Notes under the pieces: generated by a model
The model's database searches: none
Told to the model about the DNA's origin: nothing
What the model saw: the letters and a program-made list of their open reading frames with translations, nothing else
Program-made: the position numbers and the translations under genes
Shown: positions 43,160 through 51,452 of the stretch, piece by piece
How positions within the stretch are numbered: position 1 is the first letter of the stretch
Layout of the letters: each line of letters starts with the position of its first letter
Source of the DNA: Bacillota bacterium
GTDB lineage: Bacteria > Bacillota > Clostridia > Peptostreptococcales > Anaerovoracaceae
Assembly: GCA_905372035.1 (NCBI GenBank)
Contig: CAJPNN010000003.1
Span: forward strand, 1 to 58,500
Length of the DNA stretch: 58,500 nucleotides
Direction: 5' to 3'

Positions 43160-44041
43160 CTAAATGGTCGCCGCTTCTATTATTCTGTCCCTTTCCGATA
43201 AGTCTTTTATTACTTTTATATCTTTGTAATGTTCCGTTTCTTCCAACAATCTCGGAACGGACTCTCCTTGATCGTATCCTATTTCAAGAAACAGCATTCC
43301 TTTTTTATCCAAAAATCTCCATGCATTTTCTGCAATAGTCCTATAGTAATCCAAGCCGTCAGGTCCGCCGTCTAATGCCGAAACAGGCTCAAACTCTCCA
43401 ACTTCTCTGTCTAATTTTTGTATTTCCCGTGTTGCAATGTATGGCGGATTTGAAACTATCACATCGAAGGTCCTCTTTCCTTTACCGTTTCTTTTGACTT
43501 TAAAGGGCGCAAACATATTCCCCTCAAGAAGTTTTATTCGCTTTTGCAGACTTTGTGATTCTATATTTTTTTCAGCAACATCAAGTGCCGCACCGCTTAT
43601 ATCCACCGCAACAATATTACTCTTGGGTAAATCTCTTGCAAGCTTGACCGCTATAGCTCCGCTTCCCGTACACATATCCAAAATATCAATGCTGCCGAGG
43701 CCTTTTCTTTCGGTTTCAAGCCTTTTCAACATATGTTCAACCAATGTTTCCGTTTCCGGTCGCGGAATCAAAACTCTTTCATCTACATATAATTCAAGCC
43801 CCATAAAATTTTGCTTGTTGGTTATATATTGCAGAGGTTTTCCGCTCGCTCTTTCATCAACAGTGTTAAGATATCCCTCACATCTCTTATCATCCAGTTC
43901 ATCTCCCATGTGCAGAAATAAAAATGCTTTGTCCACCTGCAAAAAATCTTCAAGCAATATTTCACTGTCTTGCTTGGCTCTGTCAATCCCGCCGAAATCC
44001 AGTCTGTTTTCCGCCAATTTAAGGAGTTCTTTAATCTTCAT
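43160..44041 (-). CDS. prmC: Release factor glutamine methyltransferase
   Basis: A protein of 293 residues. An N-terminal helical domain, then RVLIPRPETETLVE, the SAM motif DMCTGSGAIAVKLA (122-135) and the catalytic SNPPY (197-201). It methylates the GGQ glutamine of RF1 and RF2. The ATG at 44041 has GGAGG 9 nt upstream and lies within the end of the DUF1385 gene. A 245-nt gap follows before the surface-protein gene start (42915-43159); it contains the surface-gene promoter and no convincing terminator. Confidence 0.95.
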   Translation of the reverse strand: MKIKELLKLAENRLDFGGIDRAKQDSEILLEDFLQVDKAFLFLHMGDELDDKRCEGYLNTVDERASGKPLQYITNKQNFMGLELYVDERVLIPRPETETLVEHMLKRLETERKGLGSIDILDMCTGSGAIAVKLARDLPKSNIVAVDISGAALDVAEKNIESQSLQKRIKLLEGNMFAPFKVKRNGKGKRTFDVIVSNPPYIATREIQKLDREVGEFEPVSALDGGPDGLDYYRTIAENAWRFLDKKGMLFLEIGYDQGESVPRLLEETEHYKDIKVIKDLSERDRIIEAATI

Positions 44042-45041
44042 TCGTTTCAACCTCCGGCAAAACAGGTTTTCCGTCCAATCCGACCTGACCCTCATATTCC
44101 GGTTCCTCTCTCGGTACCAATACGGCTTTTACCGCTGCAATTGCAACCTCAAGCTGCTTGTTGTCCGGAGTTTTTGTCGTTATCTTCTGAAGCAAAAGTC
44201 CGGGAATGCTCAAAATTTTAACAAGCAGGCTGTCACTTTTTCCGGCATACCTCAATATCTCATAACTTATTCCCGCGATCAGCGGAACGAGAAGTAATCT
44301 GGATATTATACGAAGCAGCAGATTGGGCCACCCCAACAATGAAAACAAAAGCAAACTTATAACCATAACAAACATAAGAAAACTTGTTCCGCATCTGGGA
44401 TGAAGTGTTTCGAAAAACTGACAGTTTTCGGGTGTAAGCTCTTTATTGTTCTCAAAGGCATGAATGCATTTATGCTCCGCTCCATGATACTGAAAAACTT
44501 CTTTTATATCTTTCATCAATGAAATCACAGCTATATATACTATAAACATCAGCAATCTCAATATACCTTCTATTAAATTCAGAATGATACTGTTGTTTGT
44601 AAAATTTTTGCACAAAGCAACAACTGCAGTAGGCAATATTATAAATACTCCTACCGAAAATACTATCGCAATGATCACAGAAAAATATAACATCAAATTC
44701 CAAAGAAATTTGCTTCCGAATTTTTCTGTGATCCACGCCGAAAACTTCCCGTCAACAGGCTCTTCTTCCATGTCATCCTCAAGGATCTGAGCGGAATACA
44801 TAAGTGTAGAAGTCCCCATAACCAGTGAATCCACAAATACGAATATTCCTCTTATAAGCGGTATTTTGAACAAAGATCCGTGCTTTTTTAAAATTTGAGT
44901 TTTCATATGAAGAGTGCCGTCCTTTTTTCTCAAGACCACAGCAGTCCTATCTTCTCCCCTCATCATTATTCCGCTCATTACCGCTTGACCGCCTATCCTT
45001 GTAGGGCAGGCATTCTTTATAAAAATTTTACTGAAATCCAT
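44031..45041 (-). CDS. DUF1385 family membrane protein
   Basis: A protein of 336 residues. It begins CPTRIGGQAVMSGIMMRGED. The middle YHGAEHKCIHAFEN has histidines and a cysteine proposed to bind metal, with HPRCGTSFLMFVM after it. Five or so membrane helices are present. The family is annotated as predicted metal-dependent enzyme and its biochemical role is not established. It is a regular neighbour of rho, prmC and prfA in Firmicutes. It lies 1 nt after rho and overlaps prmC. Confidence 0.9.
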   Translation of the reverse strand: MDFSKIFIKNACPTRIGGQAVMSGIMMRGEDRTAVVLRKKDGTLHMKTQILKKHGSLFKIPLIRGIFVFVDSLVMGTSTLMYSAQILEDDMEEEPVDGKFSAWITEKFGSKFLWNLMLYFSVIIAIVFSVGVFIILPTAVVALCKNFTNNSIILNLIEGILRLLMFIVYIAVISLMKDIKEVFQYHGAEHKCIHAFENNKELTPENCQFFETLHPRCGTSFLMFVMVISLLLFSLLGWPNLLLRIISRLLLVPLIAGISYEILRYAGKSDSLLVKILSIPGLLLQKITTKTPDNKQLEVAIAAVKAVLVPREEPEYEGQVGLDGKPVLPEVETNED

Positions 45042-45042
45042 G

Positions 45043-46395
45043 TTAATCCTCTAATCCTATCTTTTTTATAAGCTCTATAAAGTCCGCATTGGTTCTTGTG
45101 TGCACTACATTTTGTAATATTTTTTCCGTAGCTTCCTGCGTCCCTATATTGGCCATGGCTTTTCTCATAAGCCAAACCGCTCCCAATTCCTCCTGATCCA
45201 GAAGCAAATCTTCTCTTCTGGTTCCCGATTTATTTAAATTGATTGCAGGAAAAATCCTCATTTCGGATAACTTTCTATCCAAATGAAGTTCCATATTTCC
45301 CGTCCCCTTAAATTCTTCAAATATCATATCATCCATACGGCTTCCGGTCTCTACAAGTGCTGTTGCAAGTATCGTAACGCTTCCACCCTCTTCAAGTTTC
45401 CTCGCCGCTCCGAAAAGCTTCTTCGGTTTGTGTAATGCGGCAGGATCAAGTCCTCCCGAAAGAGTCCTTCCCGACGGAGGGATAACTAAATTATATGCTC
45501 TTGCCAACCTTGTTATGCTGTCCATCAAAATCACTATATCTTTTTTCTGTTCGGCAAATCTTTGTGCCCTCGCAAGAACCATCTCCGCAACCTTTATATG
45601 ATGCTGCGGCAACTCGTCAAACGTCGAATAAATCACGTTCCCCTTAATTGAACGCTGCATATCCACAACTTCTTCAGGTCTTTCATCTATCAATAAAACT
45701 ATGAGCTCAATATCCGGATAATTTTTTTCTATCGCATTTGCAATTTTCTTTAAAAGTACTGTTTTTCCCGCCTTGGGCGGTGCTACAATAAGTCCTCTTT
45801 GCCCTTTTCCTATCGGGGCTACAAGATCTATACACCTCGTAGCTATATCGTTGCTTTCATTTTCCAATGATATGCGCTCAAAAGGGAAAAGAGGAGTAAG
45901 CAAATCAAAATCTTTTCTTTTCAGGGCTTCCTGAGGACTGTCACCGTTTACGGATTTCACAAAAAGCAATGCTCCGAACCTTTCTCCGTCATTTGGTTTT
46001 CTCGATATTCCTAAAATTTTATCTCCCGTCTTAAGATTAAATCTTCTTATTTGAGTAGGCGACACATAAATATCCTTCTCGCTGGTAAGAAAATTATCAA
46101 ATCTCAAAAATCCGAAGCCTCCGTCAACGATTTCCAAAATCCCTTCAACTTCCGGTCGATCCTCTTTATTCTCGCTCCTGTCTTTATTTTCGACCCTGCT
46201 GTTGATGATCTTTTTATCGCTGCTGCCGATATCCCGTACTGTGCTTTCTTCTCTTATGTCCGCATTCATATCCTGTTTTGTCAACGCTTCAATCAACTCC
46301 GCTTTTTTCAGCTTTTCAGGAGCCTCTATTCCTTTTTCTTTGGCTAAAGCTCGTAACTCCGCTACTTTAAGACCCTTTATCTCACTGTTTTCCAT
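45043..46395 (-). CDS. rho: Transcription termination factor Rho
   Basis: A protein of 450 residues. An N-terminal Rho_N/SAP-like helical domain (1-45) precedes a short charged insert (about 45-82), the RNA-binding cold-shock-like domain (VEGILEIVDGGFGFLRFDNF), and a RecA-like ATPase with Walker A APPKAGKT (205-212) and LIVLLIDERPEEV. It is the hexameric helicase that ends transcripts. The start follows GGGGAG. glpX ends 10 nt upstream, and the DUF1385 gene starts 1 nt downstream. Confidence 0.96.
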   Translation of the reverse strand: MENSEIKGLKVAELRALAKEKGIEAPEKLKKAELIEALTKQDMNADIREESTVRDIGSSDKKIINSRVENKDRSENKEDRPEVEGILEIVDGGFGFLRFDNFLTSEKDIYVSPTQIRRFNLKTGDKILGISRKPNDGERFGALLFVKSVNGDSPQEALKRKDFDLLTPLFPFERISLENESNDIATRCIDLVAPIGKGQRGLIVAPPKAGKTVLLKKIANAIEKNYPDIELIVLLIDERPEEVVDMQRSIKGNVIYSTFDELPQHHIKVAEMVLARAQRFAEQKKDIVILMDSITRLARAYNLVIPPSGRTLSGGLDPAALHKPKKLFGAARKLEEGGSVTILATALVETGSRMDDMIFEEFKGTGNMELHLDRKLSEMRIFPAINLNKSGTRREDLLLDQEELGAVWLMRKAMANIGTQEATEKILQNVVHTRTNADFIELIKKIGLED

Positions 46396-46405
46396 ATCGC
46401 TCCCC

Positions 46406-47401
46406 TCATCTTTCAAAATTCAACTTTGTAGGTCTTGCGTATTCCGGTTTTTTATCCAAGTTATGAGTTGCTTCTATAAATCTCACCGTTCCCGTCGCTC
46501 CTCTCATAACTACGGTATGTGTTTTAACAAAATTATTGGATAAATATCTTACCCCCTTTAAAAGATCTCCGTCTGATACTCCCGTAGCTATGAACAGTAC
46601 CTCTTCGCTTCTGCAAAGATCCTCAAGTCTCAATATTTTGTTGAAATCATCATCCGGATTATTTTTTATATCATCGGGATTCACAGCATGAAGCCTGCCC
46701 TGTAAATTCCCTCCGAGACATTTCATCGCAACAGCGGCAAGCACCCCTTCCGGAGCTCCTCCGATACCTACAAGAACATCCACTCCGCTGTCATCTATAC
46801 ATGTAGCTATAGCCTGACCTACATCTCCGTCCCTGAAAAGTTTTATCCTGCACCCGAGCTCCCTGCACTCTTTTATATACTTTTCATGCCTATCCCTCTC
46901 CTGTATTGTAACCGTTAAATCTTCTATATTCTTTTCGAGAGCTTTTGCAATATTTATCAAATTTTCTTTAAGCGGCTTGGAAAGATCTATGACATCTTTT
47001 GCTTTAGGTCCTACAGCTATTTTTTCCATATAAAAGACTCTTGTTTTTAAAAGCGCTCCTCTCGGCGCAACCGCAATGACACTTATCGCATTTGAAAGGC
47101 CTTTAGCTGTAGAGGTCGTTCCGTCTAAAGGATCTACTGCGATATCGACTGCAACCGCACTGTCAGCGGCATTACCTATATGTTCGCCCATATAAAGCAT
47201 CGGTGCTTCATCTTTTTCACCTTCACCTATGACCACAATGCCGTCAATGTCAACAAAATCGAACATTTTTCTCATTCCGTTGACCGCTGCCTGATCTGCC
47301 GCATTTTTGTCTCCTCTCCCCAACCACTTGGAGCTTTCAATTGCCGCAAGTTCAGTAACTCTGGCTAAACTTAGTCCTAAATTTCTATTGATAAAATCCA
47401 T
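46406..47401 (-). CDS. glpX: Fructose-1,6-bisphosphatase class II
   Basis: A protein of 331 residues of the GlpX family, which hydrolyses fructose 1,6-bisphosphate (some members also sedoheptulose bisphosphate) for gluconeogenesis. Metal and substrate motifs are GEGEKDEAPMLY, DIAVDPLDGTTSTAKG, GIGGAPEGVLAA and the late MRGATGTVRFIEATH. Two adjacent ATGs exist; the one at 47401 has better spacing from GGGAGG. It probably leads the glpX-rho-DUF1385-prmC transcript. Confidence 0.95.
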   Translation of the reverse strand: MDFINRNLGLSLARVTELAAIESSKWLGRGDKNAADQAAVNGMRKMFDFVDIDGIVVIGEGEKDEAPMLYMGEHIGNAADSAVAVDIAVDPLDGTTSTAKGLSNAISVIAVAPRGALLKTRVFYMEKIAVGPKAKDVIDLSKPLKENLINIAKALEKNIEDLTVTIQERDRHEKYIKECRELGCRIKLFRDGDVGQAIATCIDDSGVDVLVGIGGAPEGVLAAVAMKCLGGNLQGRLHAVNPDDIKNNPDDDFNKILRLEDLCRSEEVLFIATGVSDGDLLKGVRYLSNNFVKTHTVVMRGATGTVRFIEATHNLDKKPEYARPTKLNFER

Positions 47402-47437
47402 CATGTACCCTCCCGGAAATTTAAAAGATAACACCGA

Positions 47438-47459
47438 GCGGATATTTTATTTCATCCGC
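47438..47459. repeat. 6-bp inverted repeat upstream of glpX
   Basis: GCGGAT (47438-47443) and ATCCGC (47454-47459) are inverted around a 10-nt AT-rich loop, 37 nt before the glpX start. No T run follows. It may be an operator or leader hairpin. Confidence 0.3.
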
Positions 47460-47540
47460 CCGATATAAATTAGACTTGAATTGATTGAAACATAAATATT
47501 ATTATTTAACTTGACTGTCATTTTTTATAGATACCAATGT

Positions 47541-48536
47541 TTATTGCCTTGTTTCTTGCTGACCGCTTTTGGCTTTCCCATCTTCGTTTTCAGTGTTTTT
47601 ATCATCTTTTATGCCGTAAATTTCTTTTATCATCTCTTCTATTTTATCATTATCCGGTGTCCAGTACCATGGTGCTTTTGTAGGCGGTATCCCCGGAAGC
47701 AGGTGCGTCGTCATTTCACCTTCTTTCATTTTCCCGGCTTTGAGTGCCAAATCCATAGCCACTCCTATAGTCATATCCGTATCAAGGGTTTTTAAAGCTA
47801 TCTTCATCACTTTAGGCAGTTTAAACCCTATCGCTTTATCAAGCGCCGCTTTTATAAATTCCTGCTGTGCCTTTATCCTTCCTATATCTCCATCCGAATA
47901 TCCTTTTCTGTATCTAAGATAGCCCACAGCCTGCTTTCCGTTTAAAACCTGCTCCCCGGCAGGAAGGTCTATAACAAGCGGCGGTTTATCTTTAGGGTCC
48001 CTATATTTCATAGGTGCCGGGAGATTTACCGGAACGCCGTCTATCGCATCTACCACTTCTTCTATCGTCTTAAAATCTACAACTGCATAATAATTTATAG
48101 GCATTCCCATTAAAATATCATTTACCGCCTTGGCTGTGTTAAGCGGATTCCCCTTATAAGCGGCATTTATTTTTCTCTCAGCCGGAGAATCAAAACCGTC
48201 TCTGTGATATTCAGTATCTCTAGGAATGGAAATAACATCTATGTGATCTTTTTTTCTGTCATAACTCATAAGCATTATGGTATCCGTAAGATTGCTATTA
48301 ACGCCTAAAATCAGTACATTCAACTTATCCGATTTTTTATAAGCATCATAAAACTTGCTATCTTTTGACGCTATCGTAGGAAGCTCCTCTTCCAATATTG
48401 CCTTAGGCTTCGCTACTATTTTCTTTTGTTTTAAATGTTGCACCCCAAAATAACCGGCAGCAATCAAAACTGCAATAATAATCAACGCTATTATCGCTTT
48501 TTTTCCCGCCGACTTTTTTTTCCTTTTTTTTGCCAT
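47541..48536 (-). CDS. LytR-CpsA-Psr (LCP) family protein
   Basis: A protein of 331 residues. A very basic N-terminus (AKKRKKKSAGKK) precedes one membrane helix (about 14-30) and an extracellular LCP domain with LILGVNSNLTDTIMLMSYDR, VISIPRDTEYH, and LRYRKGYSDGDIGRIKAQQEFI. LCP enzymes attach wall teichoic acids or other undecaprenyl-linked glycopolymers to peptidoglycan. A polar C-terminal tail (NTENEDGKAKSG) is present. It is a tandem paralogue of the next gene upstream, 19 nt away. Confidence 0.93.
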   Translation of the reverse strand: MAKKRKKKSAGKKAIIALIIIAVLIAAGYFGVQHLKQKKIVAKPKAILEEELPTIASKDSKFYDAYKKSDKLNVLILGVNSNLTDTIMLMSYDRKKDHIDVISIPRDTEYHRDGFDSPAERKINAAYKGNPLNTAKAVNDILMGMPINYYAVVDFKTIEEVVDAIDGVPVNLPAPMKYRDPKDKPPLVIDLPAGEQVLNGKQAVGYLRYRKGYSDGDIGRIKAQQEFIKAALDKAIGFKLPKVMKIALKTLDTDMTIGVAMDLALKAGKMKEGEMTTHLLPGIPPTKAPWYWTPDNDKIEEMIKEIYGIKDDKNTENEDGKAKSGQQETRQ

Positions 48537-48555
48537 TATCTTTCCTCCCCAAATG

Positions 48556-49524
48556 TTACTTTTTCTCTTTCGTTTCAGAAGCGTAAATTTCTTTCAACAT
48601 TTCCTGTATTTTAGGTTGATCCGGCGTCCAGTACCACGGTGATTTTGTAGGCGGTATCCCGGGCAAAAGATAAGTTTTAACATTTGCATTATCAAGCTTT
48701 ATCGCTTTTGTTGCAAGTTTTATTCCTATCCTTAAACTCAAGTCCGAGTCCACATTTTCAATAAATGTTTTCATAACCTTAGGCAGTTTAGGCCCTATCG
48801 CTTTATCAACAGCGGCTTTAAGAAATGCCTGATGTGTCTGAATTCTTCCTATATCCCCCTGAGGATACCCCTGTCCGCCTCTCATGTTCGTTTTCCTGAA
48901 TCTTAAAAATTTTATCGCCTCTTTTCCCGAAAGAGTTCTTTCTCCTGCAGGTATGTCGATTATTAAAGGCGGTTTATCATAAACATCCCTATACTTCATA
49001 TGAAACGGAACATTTACTTTTACGCCTCCCATCGCATCAACAACCTTTTCTACCCCTTTATAATCAACAACTACGTAGTAGTTGATAGGTATACCTTCCA
49101 AAGTCTTACTCACAGCCTTCGCCGTTCCCAAAACTCCCTCTTGGCTATAGATAGAGTTTATCTTAAGTGAAGCCCCTGATTTCCCGGGTCTTTCATAATA
49201 TGTATCCCTCGGTATGGATATTATATCAACTTTCTGATTTTCCGTATCATAGCTCGCCAACATAAGCGTATCCGTCATATTGTCATTTATTCCCATAACA
49301 AGTACATTTACTCTGTCGCTGTTATTAAACGCTTCAAAAAACGGACTGTTCTCGTTTACCAACGTTCCCATTTCATCCATAAGGTTGGTCTTGCCTCCAA
49401 ATATCCTGACATCCCCGACTTTATCCAACAAATAATTCAGTGGAATAAATAAAGCCGTAAAGATAATTAAAAACGCAATAAACGGTCTTGCAAATTTATT
49501 TTTTTTCTTTCTTCTCTTAGACAA
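48556..49524 (-). CDS. LytR-CpsA-Psr (LCP) family protein
   Basis: A protein of 322 residues. It has the same layout as its tandem paralogue: basic N-terminus (SKRRKKKNK), one membrane helix, and LCP motifs VLVMGINDNMTDTLMLASYD, IISIPRDTYYE and LRFRKTNMRGGQGYPQGDIGRIQTH split by a short insert. Both share the ending LLPGIPPTKSPWYWTPD. The TTG at 49524 is 7 nt after GGGGGG; an earlier TTG at 49539 precedes it. It follows the epimerase gene by 18 nt. Confidence 0.92.
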   Translation of the reverse strand: MSKRRKKKNKFARPFIAFLIIFTALFIPLNYLLDKVGDVRIFGGKTNLMDEMGTLVNENSPFFEAFNNSDRVNVLVMGINDNMTDTLMLASYDTENQKVDIISIPRDTYYERPGKSGASLKINSIYSQEGVLGTAKAVSKTLEGIPINYYVVVDYKGVEKVVDAMGGVKVNVPFHMKYRDVYDKPPLIIDIPAGERTLSGKEAIKFLRFRKTNMRGGQGYPQGDIGRIQTHQAFLKAAVDKAIGPKLPKVMKTFIENVDSDLSLRIGIKLATKAIKLDNANVKTYLLPGIPPTKSPWYWTPDQPKIQEMLKEIYASETKEKK

Positions 49525-49542
49525 ATTATATCCCCCCAAAGT

Positions 49543-51414
49543 TTATTTTTCCAATGCCTTATCAAGCCATGTTTGAATTGCCTCTTCTCCTTCTTCAAGC
49601 AATTTATCTACAAATTCTTCAAACTGTCTATCCCCGCTCTCCGATTTGAACAGGCGCATAAGCTCTTTAGACTCCTGTATATAATCATATCTGTAAATTC
49701 CGGGATTCGACGTCTCCGACAAATATTCGGCATTAAAACTTATGTCTTTTATAGTTTCATTATAATATGAATCATCAACAAATTTTATATCCACATCCGC
49801 ATATGGAATAAGCCCCGTTACCCTTATTATATTCTCTGTAAGTTCCTTTAAATTGATCGCCGCCGACATATTCAGACAAAAAATTTCTCCACCGTCGGCA
49901 ATTCTTCCAGTGTCAATAATCAATTTTACAGCATCGTCAATGGTAATAAAATGTGCCATCATATCCCCTGCGGGACAGAAAACCTCCTTGCCGTTTTCAA
50001 TTTGCCTCATTATATCTCCTAAAAATCCGCTTCCGGGATCAAGAACATGTCCGAAGCAGACAACCGAAAATTTCGTATCCGAGATCAAACTGTATTCCTG
50101 GGCCGTCAGCTGAGCGATTCTCTCCGTTTTATGAACGTTATCCCGATATCCGAAACTTCTGATATCTGAAAGCATTATAAATCTCTCCACGCTGTTTTTA
50201 TGCGATAATGCCATCATTGACTCCACACTCTTAACATTAACCAAAAGCGATTGTCTCGCATTGATTTTTACAATATTACTGTCAGTGACAGCGGCGGCAT
50301 AATACACGACATGCGGCTTATATTTTTCAAATATTTCCTGTGCTTCTTTTTCTCTTGAAGCATTGCAGAGTATTACTTCAATTTCCACTTTGCTTTCATG
50401 TGCATTTATAAAGTTCGGCAATTCCTCCAAAGCTTTGTTGTTTATGTCCATTAAAAGCAGCTTCCTAGGATTAAGTCGAATAATTTCCTGTGCAAGTTTT
50501 TTTCCTATTACCCCGGCAGCACCCACTATCAGGATAATCTTTCCCTCTATATATGATGCCTGAAGTCTTTGATCCGATTTTATCGGAGATCGATTTAAAA
50601 GTTTGTTAACATCCGGATGTGCAATTCTACACCTGTTTTTGCTATAGATAAGATCCTCAAGTCCTGACAGGATAACTGTTTTACACCCGGTTTTCCCACA
50701 TTCTTCAGCTATTTCCGCCCGCCTTTCATCCGTCATATCCGGAATGATTATAAAGATCTCATCAACCCTGTACCTTCTTACAAGTTGTTTTATCCTATTA
50801 GTCCCCCCTGCAACTTTCACACCGCAAAAACTCAAACCGTGCTTTGATGTATCATCATCCACCGCAACTACGACGTGCTTGTCAAGCAACCGGTTTCTGT
50901 TTATCTCCAATATAAGTCCTGCACCTTCTCTGCCGGTTCCGACTACCATAACTCGTGGCTGGATATTTTCTTTCTGTCTTATTTCATATATGCTTTTAAC
51001 AGCTTCTTTGCCTAAAACGAGAAATGCTTTCTGTGTGATCCGCACCACGCAAATAAGTGCAAGTGCGACAAAAAATGCAATGGCATATACGCTTCCCGGG
51101 ATCAATTCTCCCTTTGCTTTCATTAACAAGGAACTCAATATCGATCCTGAAGTCAATCCGAGAATTATTCTCGTCAAATCTTCCACCTGCATATATTTCA
51201 AATATATGGAGTACCCCTTGAATATCGCTATTCCCAGGCAAGAAAAAAACGTTATGAGCAGAAGGTTGCTTTCATAAACATGGAAGAATCCCTGAAATAC
51301 TTTAGACTCCAAATCAAACTCATATCTCAACAAAAACGCCAAAACATAAGCAACATTTATACATATTATGTCCGTGATTATAAAAATTACTAAACGATAA
51401 TATTTTTTCATCAA
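49543..51414 (-). CDS. Divergent CapD/PglF-type nucleotide-sugar epimerase/dehydratase
   Basis: A protein of 623 residues. Four N-terminal membrane helices (about 1-115) precede a CoA-binding-like Rossmann domain (VMVVGTGREGAGL) and a second SDR Rossmann domain (ILIVGAAGVIGKKLAQ, about 291). The order is that of WbpM/PglF UDP-GlcNAc dehydratases. The usual VSTDKAVNPTNVMGATKR stretch is degraded here (IMLSDIRSFGYRDNVHKTER), although the lysine is kept. RFGNVLGS becomes CFGHVLDP. It may have lost or changed catalysis. It is in a run with two LCP genes and mprF. Confidence 0.85.
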   Translation of the reverse strand: MMKKYYRLVIFIITDIICINVAYVLAFLLRYEFDLESKVFQGFFHVYESNLLLITFFSCLGIAIFKGYSIYLKYMQVEDLTRIILGLTSGSILSSLLMKAKGELIPGSVYAIAFFVALALICVVRITQKAFLVLGKEAVKSIYEIRQKENIQPRVMVVGTGREGAGLILEINRNRLLDKHVVVAVDDDTSKHGLSFCGVKVAGGTNRIKQLVRRYRVDEIFIIIPDMTDERRAEIAEECGKTGCKTVILSGLEDLIYSKNRCRIAHPDVNKLLNRSPIKSDQRLQASYIEGKIILIVGAAGVIGKKLAQEIIRLNPRKLLLMDINNKALEELPNFINAHESKVEIEVILCNASREKEAQEIFEKYKPHVVYYAAAVTDSNIVKINARQSLLVNVKSVESMMALSHKNSVERFIMLSDIRSFGYRDNVHKTERIAQLTAQEYSLISDTKFSVVCFGHVLDPGSGFLGDIMRQIENGKEVFCPAGDMMAHFITIDDAVKLIIDTGRIADGGEIFCLNMSAAINLKELTENIIRVTGLIPYADVDIKFVDDSYYNETIKDISFNAEYLSETSNPGIYRYDYIQESKELMRLFKSESGDRQFEEFVDKLLEEGEEAIQTWLDKALEK

Positions 51415-51452
51415 ATCTGCTCCCTATTTTTAATTACATGGATTAAATGCCG

